From the NCBI GenBank assembly GCA_011037195.1, contig JAAEAF010000112.1, positions 124,001 through 188,000 on the forward strand: DNA of 64,000 nt, given 5' to 3'. Below, piece after piece: positions 43,385 to 53,599 of this stretch (positions are counted from its first letter, which is position 1; every line of letters begins with the position of its first letter). The notes beneath the pieces are model-generated. The model did not search any database. It was not told the origin of the DNA and was given only the letters and a program-made list of their open reading frames with translations. Origin of the DNA: Triatoma infestans (taxonomy: Eukaryota > Arthropoda > Insecta > Hemiptera > Reduviidae). A program made the translations under genes and the position numbers.

Positions 43385-44800
43385 ACGAGTCCAACTTTAA
43401 CTACAGCGTGGAAATCTTTCATTTTAATTGCAATTAATACAGCATATAAAACTTTACTAATGCGTATGAAAATTTGGGTATTCACCAGATAATCTGCTGA
43501 TGCGTATAAATGTTCGTAGAACACAGAAGAACACACGAAATAACTGAAGGATTTTTGCAATACGTTCGCTTCTGCATCCCTCTACCCTCAGACTAATTTG
43601 CATGATACCACGAGGTGGCAAACAAGAGAAGTAAAGCTTACTATGTCTTCTTTCCTACCCCGTCATCCCTCTTAGCCTTACCCTATATAAATTACAATAG
43701 AAAAAAGCCGCTTGAGTGTTTCACAATAAATTTATTTTTTTACTCATATTTCCATTTTTTCATTCACTCTAACTCATTCTCTTTCTTATCTGTTGATTTA
43801 TTCCATTAATTACATCGCCAAATTATCAAGTTTTTTTTAAGCTGTTATTAAAGGCTACCAATTTCATAAAAGTCAAAGTCAGCTCTCTACACAAACTTGA
43901 TACCCTTATTCTGACGATAAATGAGAAATCCGAAACAATACAAAATAAGCATGCTAAGCATGTTATTCTGCATTGCAGACCTTCCTACTTATTTAAATTA
44001 TTCACGTATTAGTTTAAAAATAAATTGGATAAAATTTAGTGGGCAAAATATGTTAATAATAATTAATTTACGAAACAGAGCAGGAAAATGAGGGGATAGA
44101 GAGAGAGAGAGAGAGAGAGAACACAAATAAGGAGATATAAGATGAAAAATGAGGTACTGTAGTAATAACAATTAATACAATAGTAATAGATTATAGAAAA
44201 AAAATGAGCAGCTTAAGTTCAGTACATAACTTGAATGTATTAAAAAATATACTATACGTTCATAAAAACATTATAACATCTTACTGAGGGAATAATATAC
44301 ATAAAAAAGGAGATTCCCACTACACTAGAAGCAACAAGCAATGGATATGTCTGCACTATAAAGCAGTATTAAAGTTTATGTTAGTTATATAATATATATG
44401 CTCGCTTTTAATACCTATGGCGGCGCATGAAAATGAAAAATGTGCATTACACGTGCTGTCTAAACAAAACAAAAAAAAAATATTTTTCCCTTTAGTATTT
44501 AATATCTTGATATTAATTAAGTGGAAATGTAATAACTTCTATTAAGTGCGGCGCTAATGGCCTTGGATGTTAATGCGCAACCCAAAAATTTTCCAAGTTA
44601 ACGAAATTTACCATTTCTTCATTTAAATGCGCTGCTACTGAAAACTCTTAATTATTCATAAATCTTTTAAAAGAGAAATGGAAATCACTCTAGAGATATT
44701 TTATTTTATTTAATAGTTTTTTAATTATTGCCTGTTATAAGCTAATTTTTTTTTCTTTTAGTAATATTAAGCAAAAATTATCAATAAAATATTGATAAAA
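43385..44800. other. No recognisable feature
   Basis: AT-rich with a (GA)n tract at 44098-44121. No gene. Confidence 0.45.
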
Positions 44801-44814
44801 TAATTAGGGATTAG

Positions 44815-44880
44815 GTCAGTGGTAGACGCAGAGTTTCCGGTACGAATCCAGCAGTGCTGCCCCTATTTCAGGCGTTGGCA
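44815..44880 (+). mobile_element. tRNA-like SINE head fragment
   Basis: 'taggtcagtggtagacgc' (box A-like) and 'ccggtacgaatccagc' (box B) followed by 'agtgctgccc', as in the SINE-A head, but the SINE-A body is absent and X/U sequence follows. Confidence 0.45.
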
Positions 44881-44886
44881 AGCGTT

Positions 44887-45750
44887 AAAAAAGAAAATCT
44901 GGTATGAAATAAGCACACAACTTTCTCTCACTGCTATTAATATAATTAAATATAAATTGATAAATATTCTTTACACTTCAAAATTTAATCATTTGTTTTA
45001 ACATAAATCCCCGCAAAGGGTATCTGTTGCATGAAGTTACTTGGGGAGTAGCGTCCCCACGGGTTACCACAGCTCAGTATTCCATGCACTTCGTAAGAAC
45101 TGTACACAATACACTTAAACTACATAGACTCTACCCTTTACAGACAAGGACAAAATAGTACACTAACTAGGGTCTCCGTCCCTGGCTAATTGGCATAAGC
45201 CAAGGGAGAAGGAAAGGGTTAGATTTTCTGATCCTGGGAACCTCTACAACTCACTATCCGGTGATGGGCAGTGTTGTCTGTAGCTAGAGAACACTGCTTG
45301 GTGGCCGGCAGCGCACTAAGAGGCTCCAGGGGGCACAATAGTTCTCCCAGGTCGCAGTGCAATAACCCCCTACAACAATCTATCTAACATAAATATGGAG
45401 ATGATGTTAGGACAAGTACCTAATACATCACATATTAGAAGTAAACACATTGTAGTCACGAAGAAAGAGCCAATAATACTGAACCAACACAAGATTAGAA
45501 ATTTATCGCTACAAATTCTGCAGAATAATATAAAATAATTTTTTTGTCTTAATCAAATTGATATAATTTTTATATTTCTACAATAAGCATTCTAAGTTTA
45601 AATAAAATCGTAATATAAGCTTTCCGAGTTGATTCCAAAAAAACACACAAAAACCTATTCTGTAAAGTCCCGTTAACCAATTTTCTTCAAATTTGGAATC
45701 CTACCAAATTCTTCTAATATAAATTAATTATGCTGGAGTAAGAATAAACA
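44887..45750 (-). repeat. X-related repeat (subfamily U), split by an insertion
   Basis: The reversed hairpin 'aaatctggtatgaaataagc' starts the left part (44887-45008). The U body resumes at 45385 ('taacataaatatggagatg', 'gagccaataatactgaacc', 'cttcaaatttggaatcc'). The break carries a 10-bp duplication, taacataaat, at 44999-45008 and 45385-45394. Confidence 0.65.
45009..45384 (+). mobile_element. SINE-A-containing composite insertion
   Basis: A 376-bp insertion bounded by the 10-bp duplication. 45190-45325 is SINE-A body ('gttagattttctgatcctgg', 'tatccggtgatgggcag', 'ggtggccggcagcgcac'). The first 180 bp ('ccccgcaaagggtatctg' onward) and the last 60 bp do not match other SINE-A copies, so this is a chimera or a different subfamily. 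Confidence 0.65.
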
Positions 45751-45814
45751 TTGTAATTTCGTGGTATTTTATAGGAAATCTTAATGCTACTTTCTCGAAA
45801 AATCTGCGAAAGTC

Positions 45815-45952
45815 TATGTTATTACAATGTTTGAAACATCCTGATGATGGGCGACGACGCCCGAAACCGGTCGATGACCACAAAAAGAAGCAGGCTATCA
45901 CGGAAAATGTCTCCGATGCTTTTCAGCTCTGCGGAACCAGCCACAACAACTG
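45815..45952 (+). mobile_element. HP-1 terminal repeat, solo
   Basis: 'aaagtctatgttattacaat', ribozyme, 'tgaccacaaaaagaagcagg', 'agctctgcggaaccagccac'. No inverted partner is adjacent. Confidence 0.8.
45837..45876 (+). ncRNA. Hammerhead ribozyme-like motif, best preserved
   Basis: CATC, CTGATGA, T, stem II GGGCG-ACGA-CGCCC (five pairs, tetraloop), GAAA, the palindrome ACCGGT overlapping GAAA, C, GATG. Every core base matches the consensus, and stem I CATC/GATG pairs fully at the cleavage site (expected cut after the C of GGTC). Stem III is only three pairs if folded alone, so activity may need a dimer. The unpaired T before stem II is shared by nearly all copies. Confidence 0.68.
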
Positions 45953-45959
45953 AAAATAA

Positions 45960-46165
45960 CAGTTGCACTACAGGTTGATGGATTTTGCCCAAAAATGTTT
46001 GGTCAGATGCGGTAGAACGGAATACCAATTTGAACTTCTTGCATGCGATTTTTAGTTTTCAGAGATTGTTCGGTACTTAATGTAAATTCAAATTTGCCGC
46101 CAACAGCGTGCTACAATTTTATTTTGGAGAGGGGTATTGGTACTTCCTTGATAATAATTTACTAA
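45960..46165 (-). repeat. X-like fragment
   Basis: 'ggtagaacggaataccaat' and 'gcgatttttagttttcagag' echo X modules in reverse. Weak. Confidence 0.3.
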
Positions 46166-46169
46166 TTTA

Positions 46170-48025
46170 TTAGGATGTGTCCTAAATGTAGTGAAGGGGT
46201 AACCTATGCATTTTTCCCTCTCTTAGTTAGTCACTATGTAACACTCGAACAAGTAAACGGTAATGCAGCACACTTAGTAGTAAATTTGTCTTCAGTTCAA
46301 GGCAGTTCGGTTACCCTTAATTGTGAAAACCTTAGTTCGCCACTTTTGGTTTTCCTCGGTACTGTTAATAAACTGGTCTTATGTCGAGTAAGCGGCTCCG
46401 GTTCTCTCGGGCCTGCATAGGTTTATTGTGAAATCACATGTTTGTTACTTCCAGTTGGTTTCCTGCCGTGCAGCTTCTGGGAGCCCATTTAATGATTATC
46501 TACAATCATCAGCCAAGTAGCAGTGCATTGGCGATGATTCTGGAGTGGCAAGCACAAATTTATTTCCTTATTCCAATTTTCCCTGTCCCCTTGTCCCCGA
46601 TATGGGCTAAGGACACATGGGTCTCCCAACACTGGTAACAAGGATTCTACGTTTCAAGATAAGCGCCATTCCTTTGGCTTATTAAGAGTGATAATAAATA
46701 ATATTGGCTACCCATTTTTAAATTTAATTTATATTTCTTTTTCCCTTATAATTTTTAATACATTAATTTCCCATTTGCTTACTTATTCTATCATATTATA
46801 TACAGTCCACTCAATATTTTCACTAAATTTATATTTTTTATTTTCCCTGTATTTACTAAACAGAGATATTTAACTCACATACACACCACAAAACAAGTAT
46901 TTCTGGTGAAACCTTGAAAATTTGTCACGATTGCAATAATATTTTTTTTTTCCCCTACGCCATCGGTTATTTAGCCATTCTACATTGCGCGTTCCAGTAC
47001 AAATAGGCTACGCTGGCGACTGATTGTTCGTTTAGTTGGATATCTTGGGGGCACGTAAAAACAATTTCCGACCCGAACAATCCCCCCCCCCCACAGGATT
47101 GCAATACTTCATCCACCTTCGAGTAAAAAAGTGAAAAAACACATCTGAAACGTAATATTGGACTTCCCGCCAAAATGGCGGAAGAGTACTTGGGCTAATG
47201 TTGATAATGCTTACATTGTGGGAATCATTACATATGGAAGTATTACATACAGTGAGTATATGATGATGAAATTTTGAAGACAATGAAGTCAAAGTCAACA
47301 GCAGTTCAATTGATTGTGAACGTTAAGGCAGGAAATTTTAGTTGGGAGATGAGGCTTCGAATAAGATCGAAACTCTTATTTAGTTAAAACTGTAGATTTA
47401 GTTATAAATAATGGCTTAAATAACAATTTTTTATTAGATTACTTCCATTAATTCAGACACCGGATTCCATTCTGCCATTAGTTCAAGAACAGAACAAAAC
47501 TACATAAATATATAAATTTATGAATTTATTGAATTTGTTCTGGATGGTTGAAAGTTTAAAGAATGCATTTTATGATTTAGGGTAAACTACGAAAGTAGGT
47601 ATAAATTTACCTACTTTCGTTTTATTTGTCCTAGCCGCAGCCAGTAAATTAGAAGGTGTAGTAGGAACTTGAAGAGTAGGAGAAAGTTGACAAGATCTGT
47701 TAATTGGTATAATTGTCGTTATTAGTAATGCTGTACAGATATCAAAGGCTAAATTGGACCAAATTTGTACGGCATTTTATAGGAAAGTACCCGAAAATTC
47801 TTCAATAATCAGTTTACAGAAAAGAATGAATTTTCACTGAAACTACGTTTTGTGATGGGTGTGTGTGTGTGTGTGTGTTTTTGTATGAAAGTGCCAATTC
47901 ATAGAAAGAAAAGATTAAAATGAAGTATCATTAGAAGTTCAAATCAGATATTCTATCAACATTAAAGAGAAACGTCCAGGATATTTTGGGGTTAGAATAA
48001 ACCTGAGTCTGATAGATTAATTTTA
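46170..48025. other. Unassigned; possible decayed LINE at 46.2-46.6 kb
   Basis: 46175-46638 is GC-richer and has two open frames (SSVQGSSVTLNCENLSS, then PSSSALAMILEWQAQ) that could be LINE post-RNase H sequence, but no diagnostic motif is left. 47083-47093 is a C run. 47171-47190 is a palindrome around ccaaaatgg. 47790-47990 contains X-like sequence with a (GT)n tract. Confidence 0.3.
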
Positions 48026-48032
48026 AATCATC

Positions 48033-48166
48033 AGGGATATTTTCCGAGATAGCCTGCTTCTTTTTTTGGTCGTCGACCGGTCTCGGGCGTTCGCCCATCA
48101 TCAGGATGCTTTTTGTCAAACAGTGTGATAACATAGATTTGCACAGAGCAAATTTAGTTGATACAC
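48033..48166 (-). mobile_element. HP-1 terminal repeat, solo
   Basis: 'atcatcagggatattttccg', 'atagcctgcttc', ribozyme in reverse, 'aacagtgtgataacatagat', 'gagcaaatttagttgataca'. No adjacent inverted partner. Confidence 0.8.
48071..48108 (-). ncRNA. Hammerhead-like motif, one core change
   Basis: Minus strand: CATC, CTGATGA, T, GGGC-GAAC-GCCC, GAGA (consensus GAAA), CCGGTC, GACG. Stem I has one mismatch. Probably inactive. Confidence 0.5.
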
Positions 48167-48358
48167 TAAATACGAAAGTAGTATCACCTAAGTTGCTAGC
48201 TAGCGCCACATCTTAGTAAGATTAAATCTAAGCAGCATCACCGCTGTATGAAACCGCTTTTCCCTCTCCACGAAGGAACCGATTTTCTTGTATGTCTCTC
48301 TTTTCCTTTTCGTACATATCCTGCCCTAGTAATTGCAAATACTACTATAATTTTCTAG

Positions 48359-48438
48359 AACAGTTGTCGGAATGTTTTCGCTTCACTGAAGGCATTTATC
48401 GTCAAGATGAGACTTACTCGCTTTCTGAGGTGGAAAAT
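48359..48438 (+). CDS. Weak candidate internal exon
   Basis: 'ctataattttctag' (acceptor-like) precedes codons for QLSECFRFTEGIYRQDETY and SLSEVENK, ending at 'aaaataaag/gtaataa' (donor-like). The frame stays open on both sides (48292-48507). No family is recognised. Short length and common splice motifs make chance likely. Confidence 0.15.
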
Positions 48439-49022
48439 AAAGGTAATAAACAATATGTGGGAATAATTGAAAAAGTTTTGCCTATCAACCAGACGAAAAG
48501 ATTCTGAGAAGATACGTAGAAGTTTTTATTAGTGCTCTGAACCAGAGTTTTTCTGTTTGCTCAAATCTTAAACATCTATATTTCTCAATATTCATGCCAT
48601 TGTTTTTTGATGGTTTAATGAGTAGCGAGATTTCGAGAACGTATAGTGATAGTGCAACTATCGTTTGGAAAAAACTTAGAACCAGACATTATCTGAAGAG
48701 TTCATGTATGAGTGTAGAGAAGTATAGCTCAACAACTTCGTTGTGTTAGCGGTGGGCAGAGCTATATGATCTCACCTTTAACAGAAAGCTTTGGAAATGG
48801 GCGGAGCTTAATGGTTCGGGTCACATCTAAGTTGTGGAGCTAGTTACACACATATTTTCCTTCCTTGATTTTTTTGAGCAGTAACATGAATGCAATAACA
48901 GTTATCTTTTACTGTGAAATACACTTTGTTTTTCAAACTAATTCATTTAACGTGGAGGTTGGTTCCGCAGAGCTGGAAAGCATCAGAGACATTTTCCGTG
49001 GTAGCCTGCTTCATTTTGTGGT

Positions 49023-49060
49023 CATCGACCGGTTTCGGGCGTTCGCCCATCTTCAGGATG
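49023..49060 (-). ncRNA. Hammerhead ribozyme-like motif, consensus copy
   Basis: Minus strand: CATC, CTGAAGA, T, GGGC-GAAC-GCCC, GAAA, CCGGTC, GATG. Core, stem I and stem II are all perfect. Only the N position and the stem II loop differ from the 45.8-kb motif. Confidence 0.66.
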
Positions 49061-49276
49061 CGTTTTTCAGACAGTGTGACAACACAGACTTGCACACAGC
49101 AGACTTAGTTTCACACTAACTGACTTAACCGTATTTAAAAAAAAAAAAACCCAACACGTGTTTTCCCACCCATCTGGCCGTATCCCTTGACCTAGTTTAA
49201 GAGTTTAGTTTTTTAAAAATACGGTTAAGTCAGTTAGTGTGAAACTAAGTCTGCTCTGTCACCTGTCTGAAAAACG

Positions 49277-49314
49277 CATCCTGAAGATGGGCGGACGCCC
49301 AAAACCGATCGATG
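49277..49314 (+). ncRNA. Hammerhead-like motif, one core change
   Basis: CATC, CTGAAGA, T, GGGC-GGAC-GCCC, AAAA (consensus GAAA), CCGATC, GATG. The lost G should inactivate it; its partner arm at 49023-49060 is intact. Confidence 0.5.
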
Positions 49315-49369
49315 ACCACAAAATGTAGCAGTCTACCACGGAAAATGTCTCTGATAATTCATTTAACAT

Positions 49370-50205
49370 TTGTCTTTCTCAACTCACTCGTCCTATATGC
49401 ACATCCTTTTGCCAGTTATATTATAATACAATACAATGTAATATTATTGTATAATTAGAAGAGCCGATTTCAATTATGCCAAGTGTTTATAATTCAAATC
49501 AACCAAATTGTACACTAAAAATAATGGCAGAAAATTTGTAAAATAATAGCTGAAAATAATTTTAATTGAAATATTGTTATTAATAAACATATTATCATCA
49601 ATAAATATTATTTAAATATTAATTTATTAACCTATTTGTACATTTAATAAACTAGCATCAAATTATAAACATGATTTTTATCCAGTTTTGCTGGTGCTCG
49701 AGATGCCTACCACCAGTGATTTCTTTGTTGTGCAGGTCAGTGATAAAGGAACTTGAAGTATTAAGGGGGAGGAGATATAGGCGTTAGTTCAGTTGGGTGT
49801 TGGCGCCTCGACCTATTAAGATCCACATCATCAGTATTCCACTACATCACCACCATAAACTTGTCTAATAAAACTACATGATGAACATCAAAACAAAGGC
49901 GTGGTAAGAAGTATAATGCACCTAGTCATATTATATAGTTAATATTAAAGGTTGTATATTTATGAATTATTGCTAATAAATTCTATTTTATTTATTTGAC
50001 CTATATTCACCATAAAAGGTATCCATGTAATTAATATAGATTATATTTTTCATTTATTTAGAATGGAAGATCTGATTTTGAAATCATTACTAAAGTGTAA
50101 ACACTCCTAAGTCTAACTGTTTATAATAAATTTCTTTAAAACAAGAGATTATTGAGCCATTTTGTTTTTTCTGAAATTAGAGATTTTTCTCCATCCAATG
50201 GCAAG
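49370..50205. other. No recognisable feature
   Basis: AT-rich, without frames or repeat landmarks. Confidence 0.45.
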
Positions 50206-50209
50206 CTTT

Positions 50210-50645
50210 TAACACAATGAATCCTTACACAATTCTTATAAGCATTTAGAATCAACTTCTAAGGCCTTTTTTTTTTTGGGAACTTAATGTTTTTAGTTTT
50301 TCAGTTTATGGCAATTTTCTTGAAAGCTGATCCAACAATTTTGTTCAGAATTCCTATGGTTACGTCTATATCTATAAGTTCTGCCACCTTTTATGTGGAA
50401 CATTTTTCTGGAGGGTTCTGGAGGAAAGATCATACCTTTCTTATTACTTTGAAATTCTGAAATACTCTAATTGTTCTCTGCAAAAAAACAGCAAAATATA
50501 GAGAACAATTCTAAGCTTTAAAAAATAGAATTAAAGCTTAGAAGTAACCGGAAGTGCTATTTTACACAATGGTTTTCCAGTTTTTCGCTATTTCCTCAAA
50601 AAGCATTCTTCAAAAATCTTCCAAACATATATATAATGAAATCAG
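50210..50645 (+). repeat. X-family repeat, diverged
   Basis: 'cagtttatggcaattttctt', 'tatgtggaacatttttctgg', then 'aaccggaagtgctattttac' and 'tttttcgctatttcctcaaa': two modules in X order. Confidence 0.55.
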
Positions 50646-50649
50646 TTCT

Positions 50650-51375
50650 CTTTGAGGAAATCCATCACACAAATACTGGACTCTATGTTTCTGAAACCAG
50701 CGAAACCAACTGTTTGAAGCGCTAGCATGTGCCCTGCAGGCGCATTGGAATAAGTATTACTTCCTCTGTCACGCTCACTACACTATATGAACGAATGGCA
50801 ATACGTTTCAGGCACCTAAGCTTTCCCCAGAAGCTGTCGCTAGCTGCCGCTAAGAGCTTGGAAAGCTGGGAATAAAAAGCCTGCAATTGGAGGATTTTTT
50901 GTAAGATCAAGTTTGAAGAGTTAAAAAAGTCGTAAGATCAACCTAGAAGGGCCAAGCTAACACTTGAAGAAGTCTGAACAAGTTAATAACACAAGAAGAA
51001 GACAGCCAATCAAACATTTAAGACCATAGTCTACAACACAACTCTAATAGAATTATTTAAACTTTTTTATTTATTTATCATTCAATCAACTGTCTCCATT
51101 CACTATCTGTCAAAAGAACTTTTAAAGGCCAGAGAGTCTTCAACAAGCTAGCCACTATTAGAACAAGCAAGAGACCTAACTAAACCAATCGCTTTTCATG
51201 CGATTCACATCAACCAACATACCATACCTTCATCACAATCGCTTAGTCACTCCATCCTCAATATATTTATTATCTTCCCATTTCTCAGTATATCATAAAG
51301 AGGTGGCTTGTTTAAAATGTCTGTAGTAAGTGTGTGTCTATCATTACTTATAGTACGTATTAAATTGTTCTGGAC
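50650..51375. other. Unclassified spacer
   Basis: 50930-51300 loosely resembles 55690-55945 ('aagatcaaccta', 'agaacaagcaagag', 'ccttcatcacaatcgc' against 'cccacatcgtcgctcag'), suggesting an old dispersed repeat. No gene. Confidence 0.35.
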
Positions 51376-51384
51376 AAATTGAGA

Positions 51385-51456
51385 CGCCACTGAATGGTTT
51401 CAGGCGAGGACTGCCAAGCTGAAATTAGTTACTGGGTTCGATTCCCAGCTTTGCCT
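51385..51456 (+). mobile_element. tRNA-like relic (SINE head)
   Basis: A perfect T-arm, 'ctgggttcgattcccag' (51438-51454), stands at tRNA distance from a weak box A. The acceptor stem does not pair, so this is not a functional tRNA gene; a SINE head or tRNA pseudogene is likelier. Confidence 0.4.
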
Positions 51457-51758
51457 TGGAATTTATTTGATGTGGTAATATGATAATATAGAAAGTATAA
51501 AAAAAAAAGTCGACTGTTACGGTTTTAAAGATGATGGATTAATTTGAGAAAAAATTTACTTTAAAATGAAAGTTAAATCAGTTTGCTTGTCCTTTCCGTT
51601 CATGACACCTGTTCAGTAGTTAGATGTGAAATTTCGTAAATATAAAATAGGCATCACTTTATTATTACTTATTCTCGAAAAAGTGATTTTAGTGAAATCC
51701 TGGGAAGTTAAGACGTTACGCTTCTCTCTAATATGCAGTTCCATTACATGACGGGAAT

Positions 51759-51970
51759 AGAGGCGGGTGTTGGTGTATTGGTTATGAGCATGGACTTGTA
51801 AGTGGGAGGATCCCAGTTCGAGTCCAGCGTATAACTAAATTTTATATTTGTTTAAAAAATGTTAATAGTAAAGTAGGTGCTTCCGCCCCCGTCCACGACA
51901 CCTAATTTGGTAGTTGGACGTTAAGCCCGCCTGAAAAAATAGGTATTACTTTATTTTACTTTTTTTTACT
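51759..51970 (+). mobile_element. SINE-C with 15-bp TSD
   Basis: Flanked by a perfect 'ttacatgacgggaat' at 51744-51758 and 51971-51985. Head 'gcgggtgttggtgtattggt' with box A 'tggttatgagcatgg', box B 'cagttcgagtccagc' (51815-51829), body, end 'cgttaagcccgcctgaaaaa' and a T/A-rich tail. Same family as 37.2 kb. Intact promoter boxes and an unmutated duplication make it one of the youngest insertions here. Confidence 0.9.
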
Positions 51971-51989
51971 TTACATGACGGGAATTATG

Positions 51990-52970
51990 ATTAGGAAATA
52001 TTCTATCTTTAAATAAAAAAGAAAAAAAAATGTCAGTCAGAACTGTGAGAATTATAGTTAATCATTTTAATATAAAAATTAAAATCAGTTTAATAAAATT
52101 GACGTATATTATTTCATTGAATAATTTTTATAAAGTTTGTTCATTCAACAACAGCCTGCAAGAGGTAAGTTATTGGAAATAGTAGAGGGTTAAGTCCCCT
52201 ACATAGATGTAGTAGGCCAGCCTCCCGCATGTAACCCACAAAATATCAACAGATAATCCAGAACTGAAAGAGTTAGTACCATTACCTTCTTGGTATGCTA
52301 TTTTGACCAAGGCTTGCCTCATACATCACATTTCGGATAACTCTTGAAATATGTAAAACGCAGCTGTACACCTCATCATATATATTTGTATATATTACAT
52401 ACGTGTCGTCTGCTTTGAGCACGTGCTTTTTATACAATTTATGTACAGAGTGAAAAAAAATATAAAGTAGTCTTTTTAATCCGTTTTTTGTGTTTACTTC
52501 TATTTGAAGGGGAGTTTTTTTTTTTTTAAAAAAAAAAAGAGGGTACAAAAATAAAACACTCTTCAAGAAATAAATTAGTATGATAGAGAATTTCTGGGAA
52601 AAAAAAGTCGACTGTTACGGTTTTAAACATGGTGAATTTATGTGAGAAACAATTTGCATGAAAATGAAAATCTGTAAATTTAAATTGATAAGTTTCCCTA
52701 ATAATAGATAATAAAATTCTAATTTTGGTTAAAGAAGTTTCAAATTGGAAATTTAATGGAATAAAGAATCCTCTGTTAAGAAAATACTCTATAACCAGCA
52801 CTGGGGAATCCATGTTGCAGATAATCGCCTCACCACCAGTTAAGCTGACCTACTCCCATCAAAAACTTTAAAAATCGTACAAAATCCTGGGTTATTTTAA
52901 AGCATAAAACAATCTGAAATCGACCAACAAAATTTGCGAATAACTTCAAATCACATTTAAACATTCTACA
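51990..52970. other. No gene; short direct repeat
   Basis: 'aagtcgactgttacggtttt' at 52607 repeats 51508-51527, with similar sequence after it for about 50 bp. Otherwise AT-rich with T/A runs near 52515. Confidence 0.4.
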
Positions 52971-52974
52971 AATA

Positions 52975-53095
52975 AAGTTATGAAAAAATTTGGTGAGGAT
53001 CGGTCAAGAAAAAACATTTATTCTTTAAAGTAAGCCCTCCCCAGATTTTCGGCTTTTTATTCACAGTCTTTTATATTCAGTATGGCTTTCGAAGT
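52975..53095 (+). repeat. HP-3-related fragment
   Basis: 'ttatgaaaaaatttggtg', 'ggatcggtcaagaaaaaaca', then 'ccccagattttcggcttttt'. The two halves occur separately, and the second reversed, around the palindrome at 55.35-55.69 kb. Confidence 0.5.
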
Positions 53096-53279
53096 TGAAG
53101 TTTATTCGGCCAACATTGCAGTGGATGTGATAGGGGAGGCAATATGTAGTTGACGGGCGCTTGTAGGTTCAGTTGTGGCGCTTCGATGCGGCTGCAAATT
53201 ACACTACTGAGTCCAGGTTTGTGTAATGACCTTCTGTTATTGTTAGAAGCTCAGATGATAACATTTATAATGGAGTTGT

Positions 53280-53597
53280 TGAGGAGAGAAATTAGGTTTG
53301 ATTAGATGAACGAGATATGAAGACACTACTATAATGTAGCTAAGTTTACACTAACTGCACTGGACTTTATAATGAAAATGATAGAATGAATGGTGTGAGT
53401 AAAGGATATGACACGATGCGACGTATAGTTGTATGGTTCTATCTGATAGATATCCTCTAGATAGATTCCCACTGGCTTATATACACAGGTTCTTCCACTC
53501 TAGCCTGCCTAAGTCAGAAAGTAGTCTCTGTTAACCAGAGAGGGCCTCTCATCTCTCTGCTGGGGTTGCATTATCTTTGCGGTACCATTACACATTC
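53280..53597 (+). repeat. W-family repeat, copy 5
   Basis: 'ggagagaaattaggtttgat', 'cactggactttataatga', 'gacacgatgcgacgtatag', the TATA-like 'ggcttatatacacag', end 'tgcggtaccattaca'. Diverged but collinear. Confidence 0.65.
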
Positions 53598-53599
53598 AA

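Larger units (their letters stand above)
48952..49354 (+). mobile_element. HP-1 palindromic insertion with 13-bp TSD
   Basis: Flanked by a perfect 'taattcatttaac' (48939-48951 and 49355-49367). Left arm 48952-49120 and inverted right arm 49228-49354 enclose about 110 bp matching the Penelope 3' untranslated region ('tagtttaagagtttagtttt'), which itself begins with an inverted copy of its own end ('taaccgtatttaaaa' against 'aaaatacggttaagtc'). A nearly perfect snapback. Confidence 0.88.

Noticed and set aside
43267..43560. Poly-Ile frames
   Set aside because: Translation of the (ATA)n repeat.
46175..46638. LINE or host coding sequence
   Set aside because: GC-richer with open frames, but no diagnostic residue pattern in either strand.
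51385..51456. Functional tRNA gene
   Set aside because: The T-arm is perfect, but the acceptor and D arms do not pair; called as a relic.
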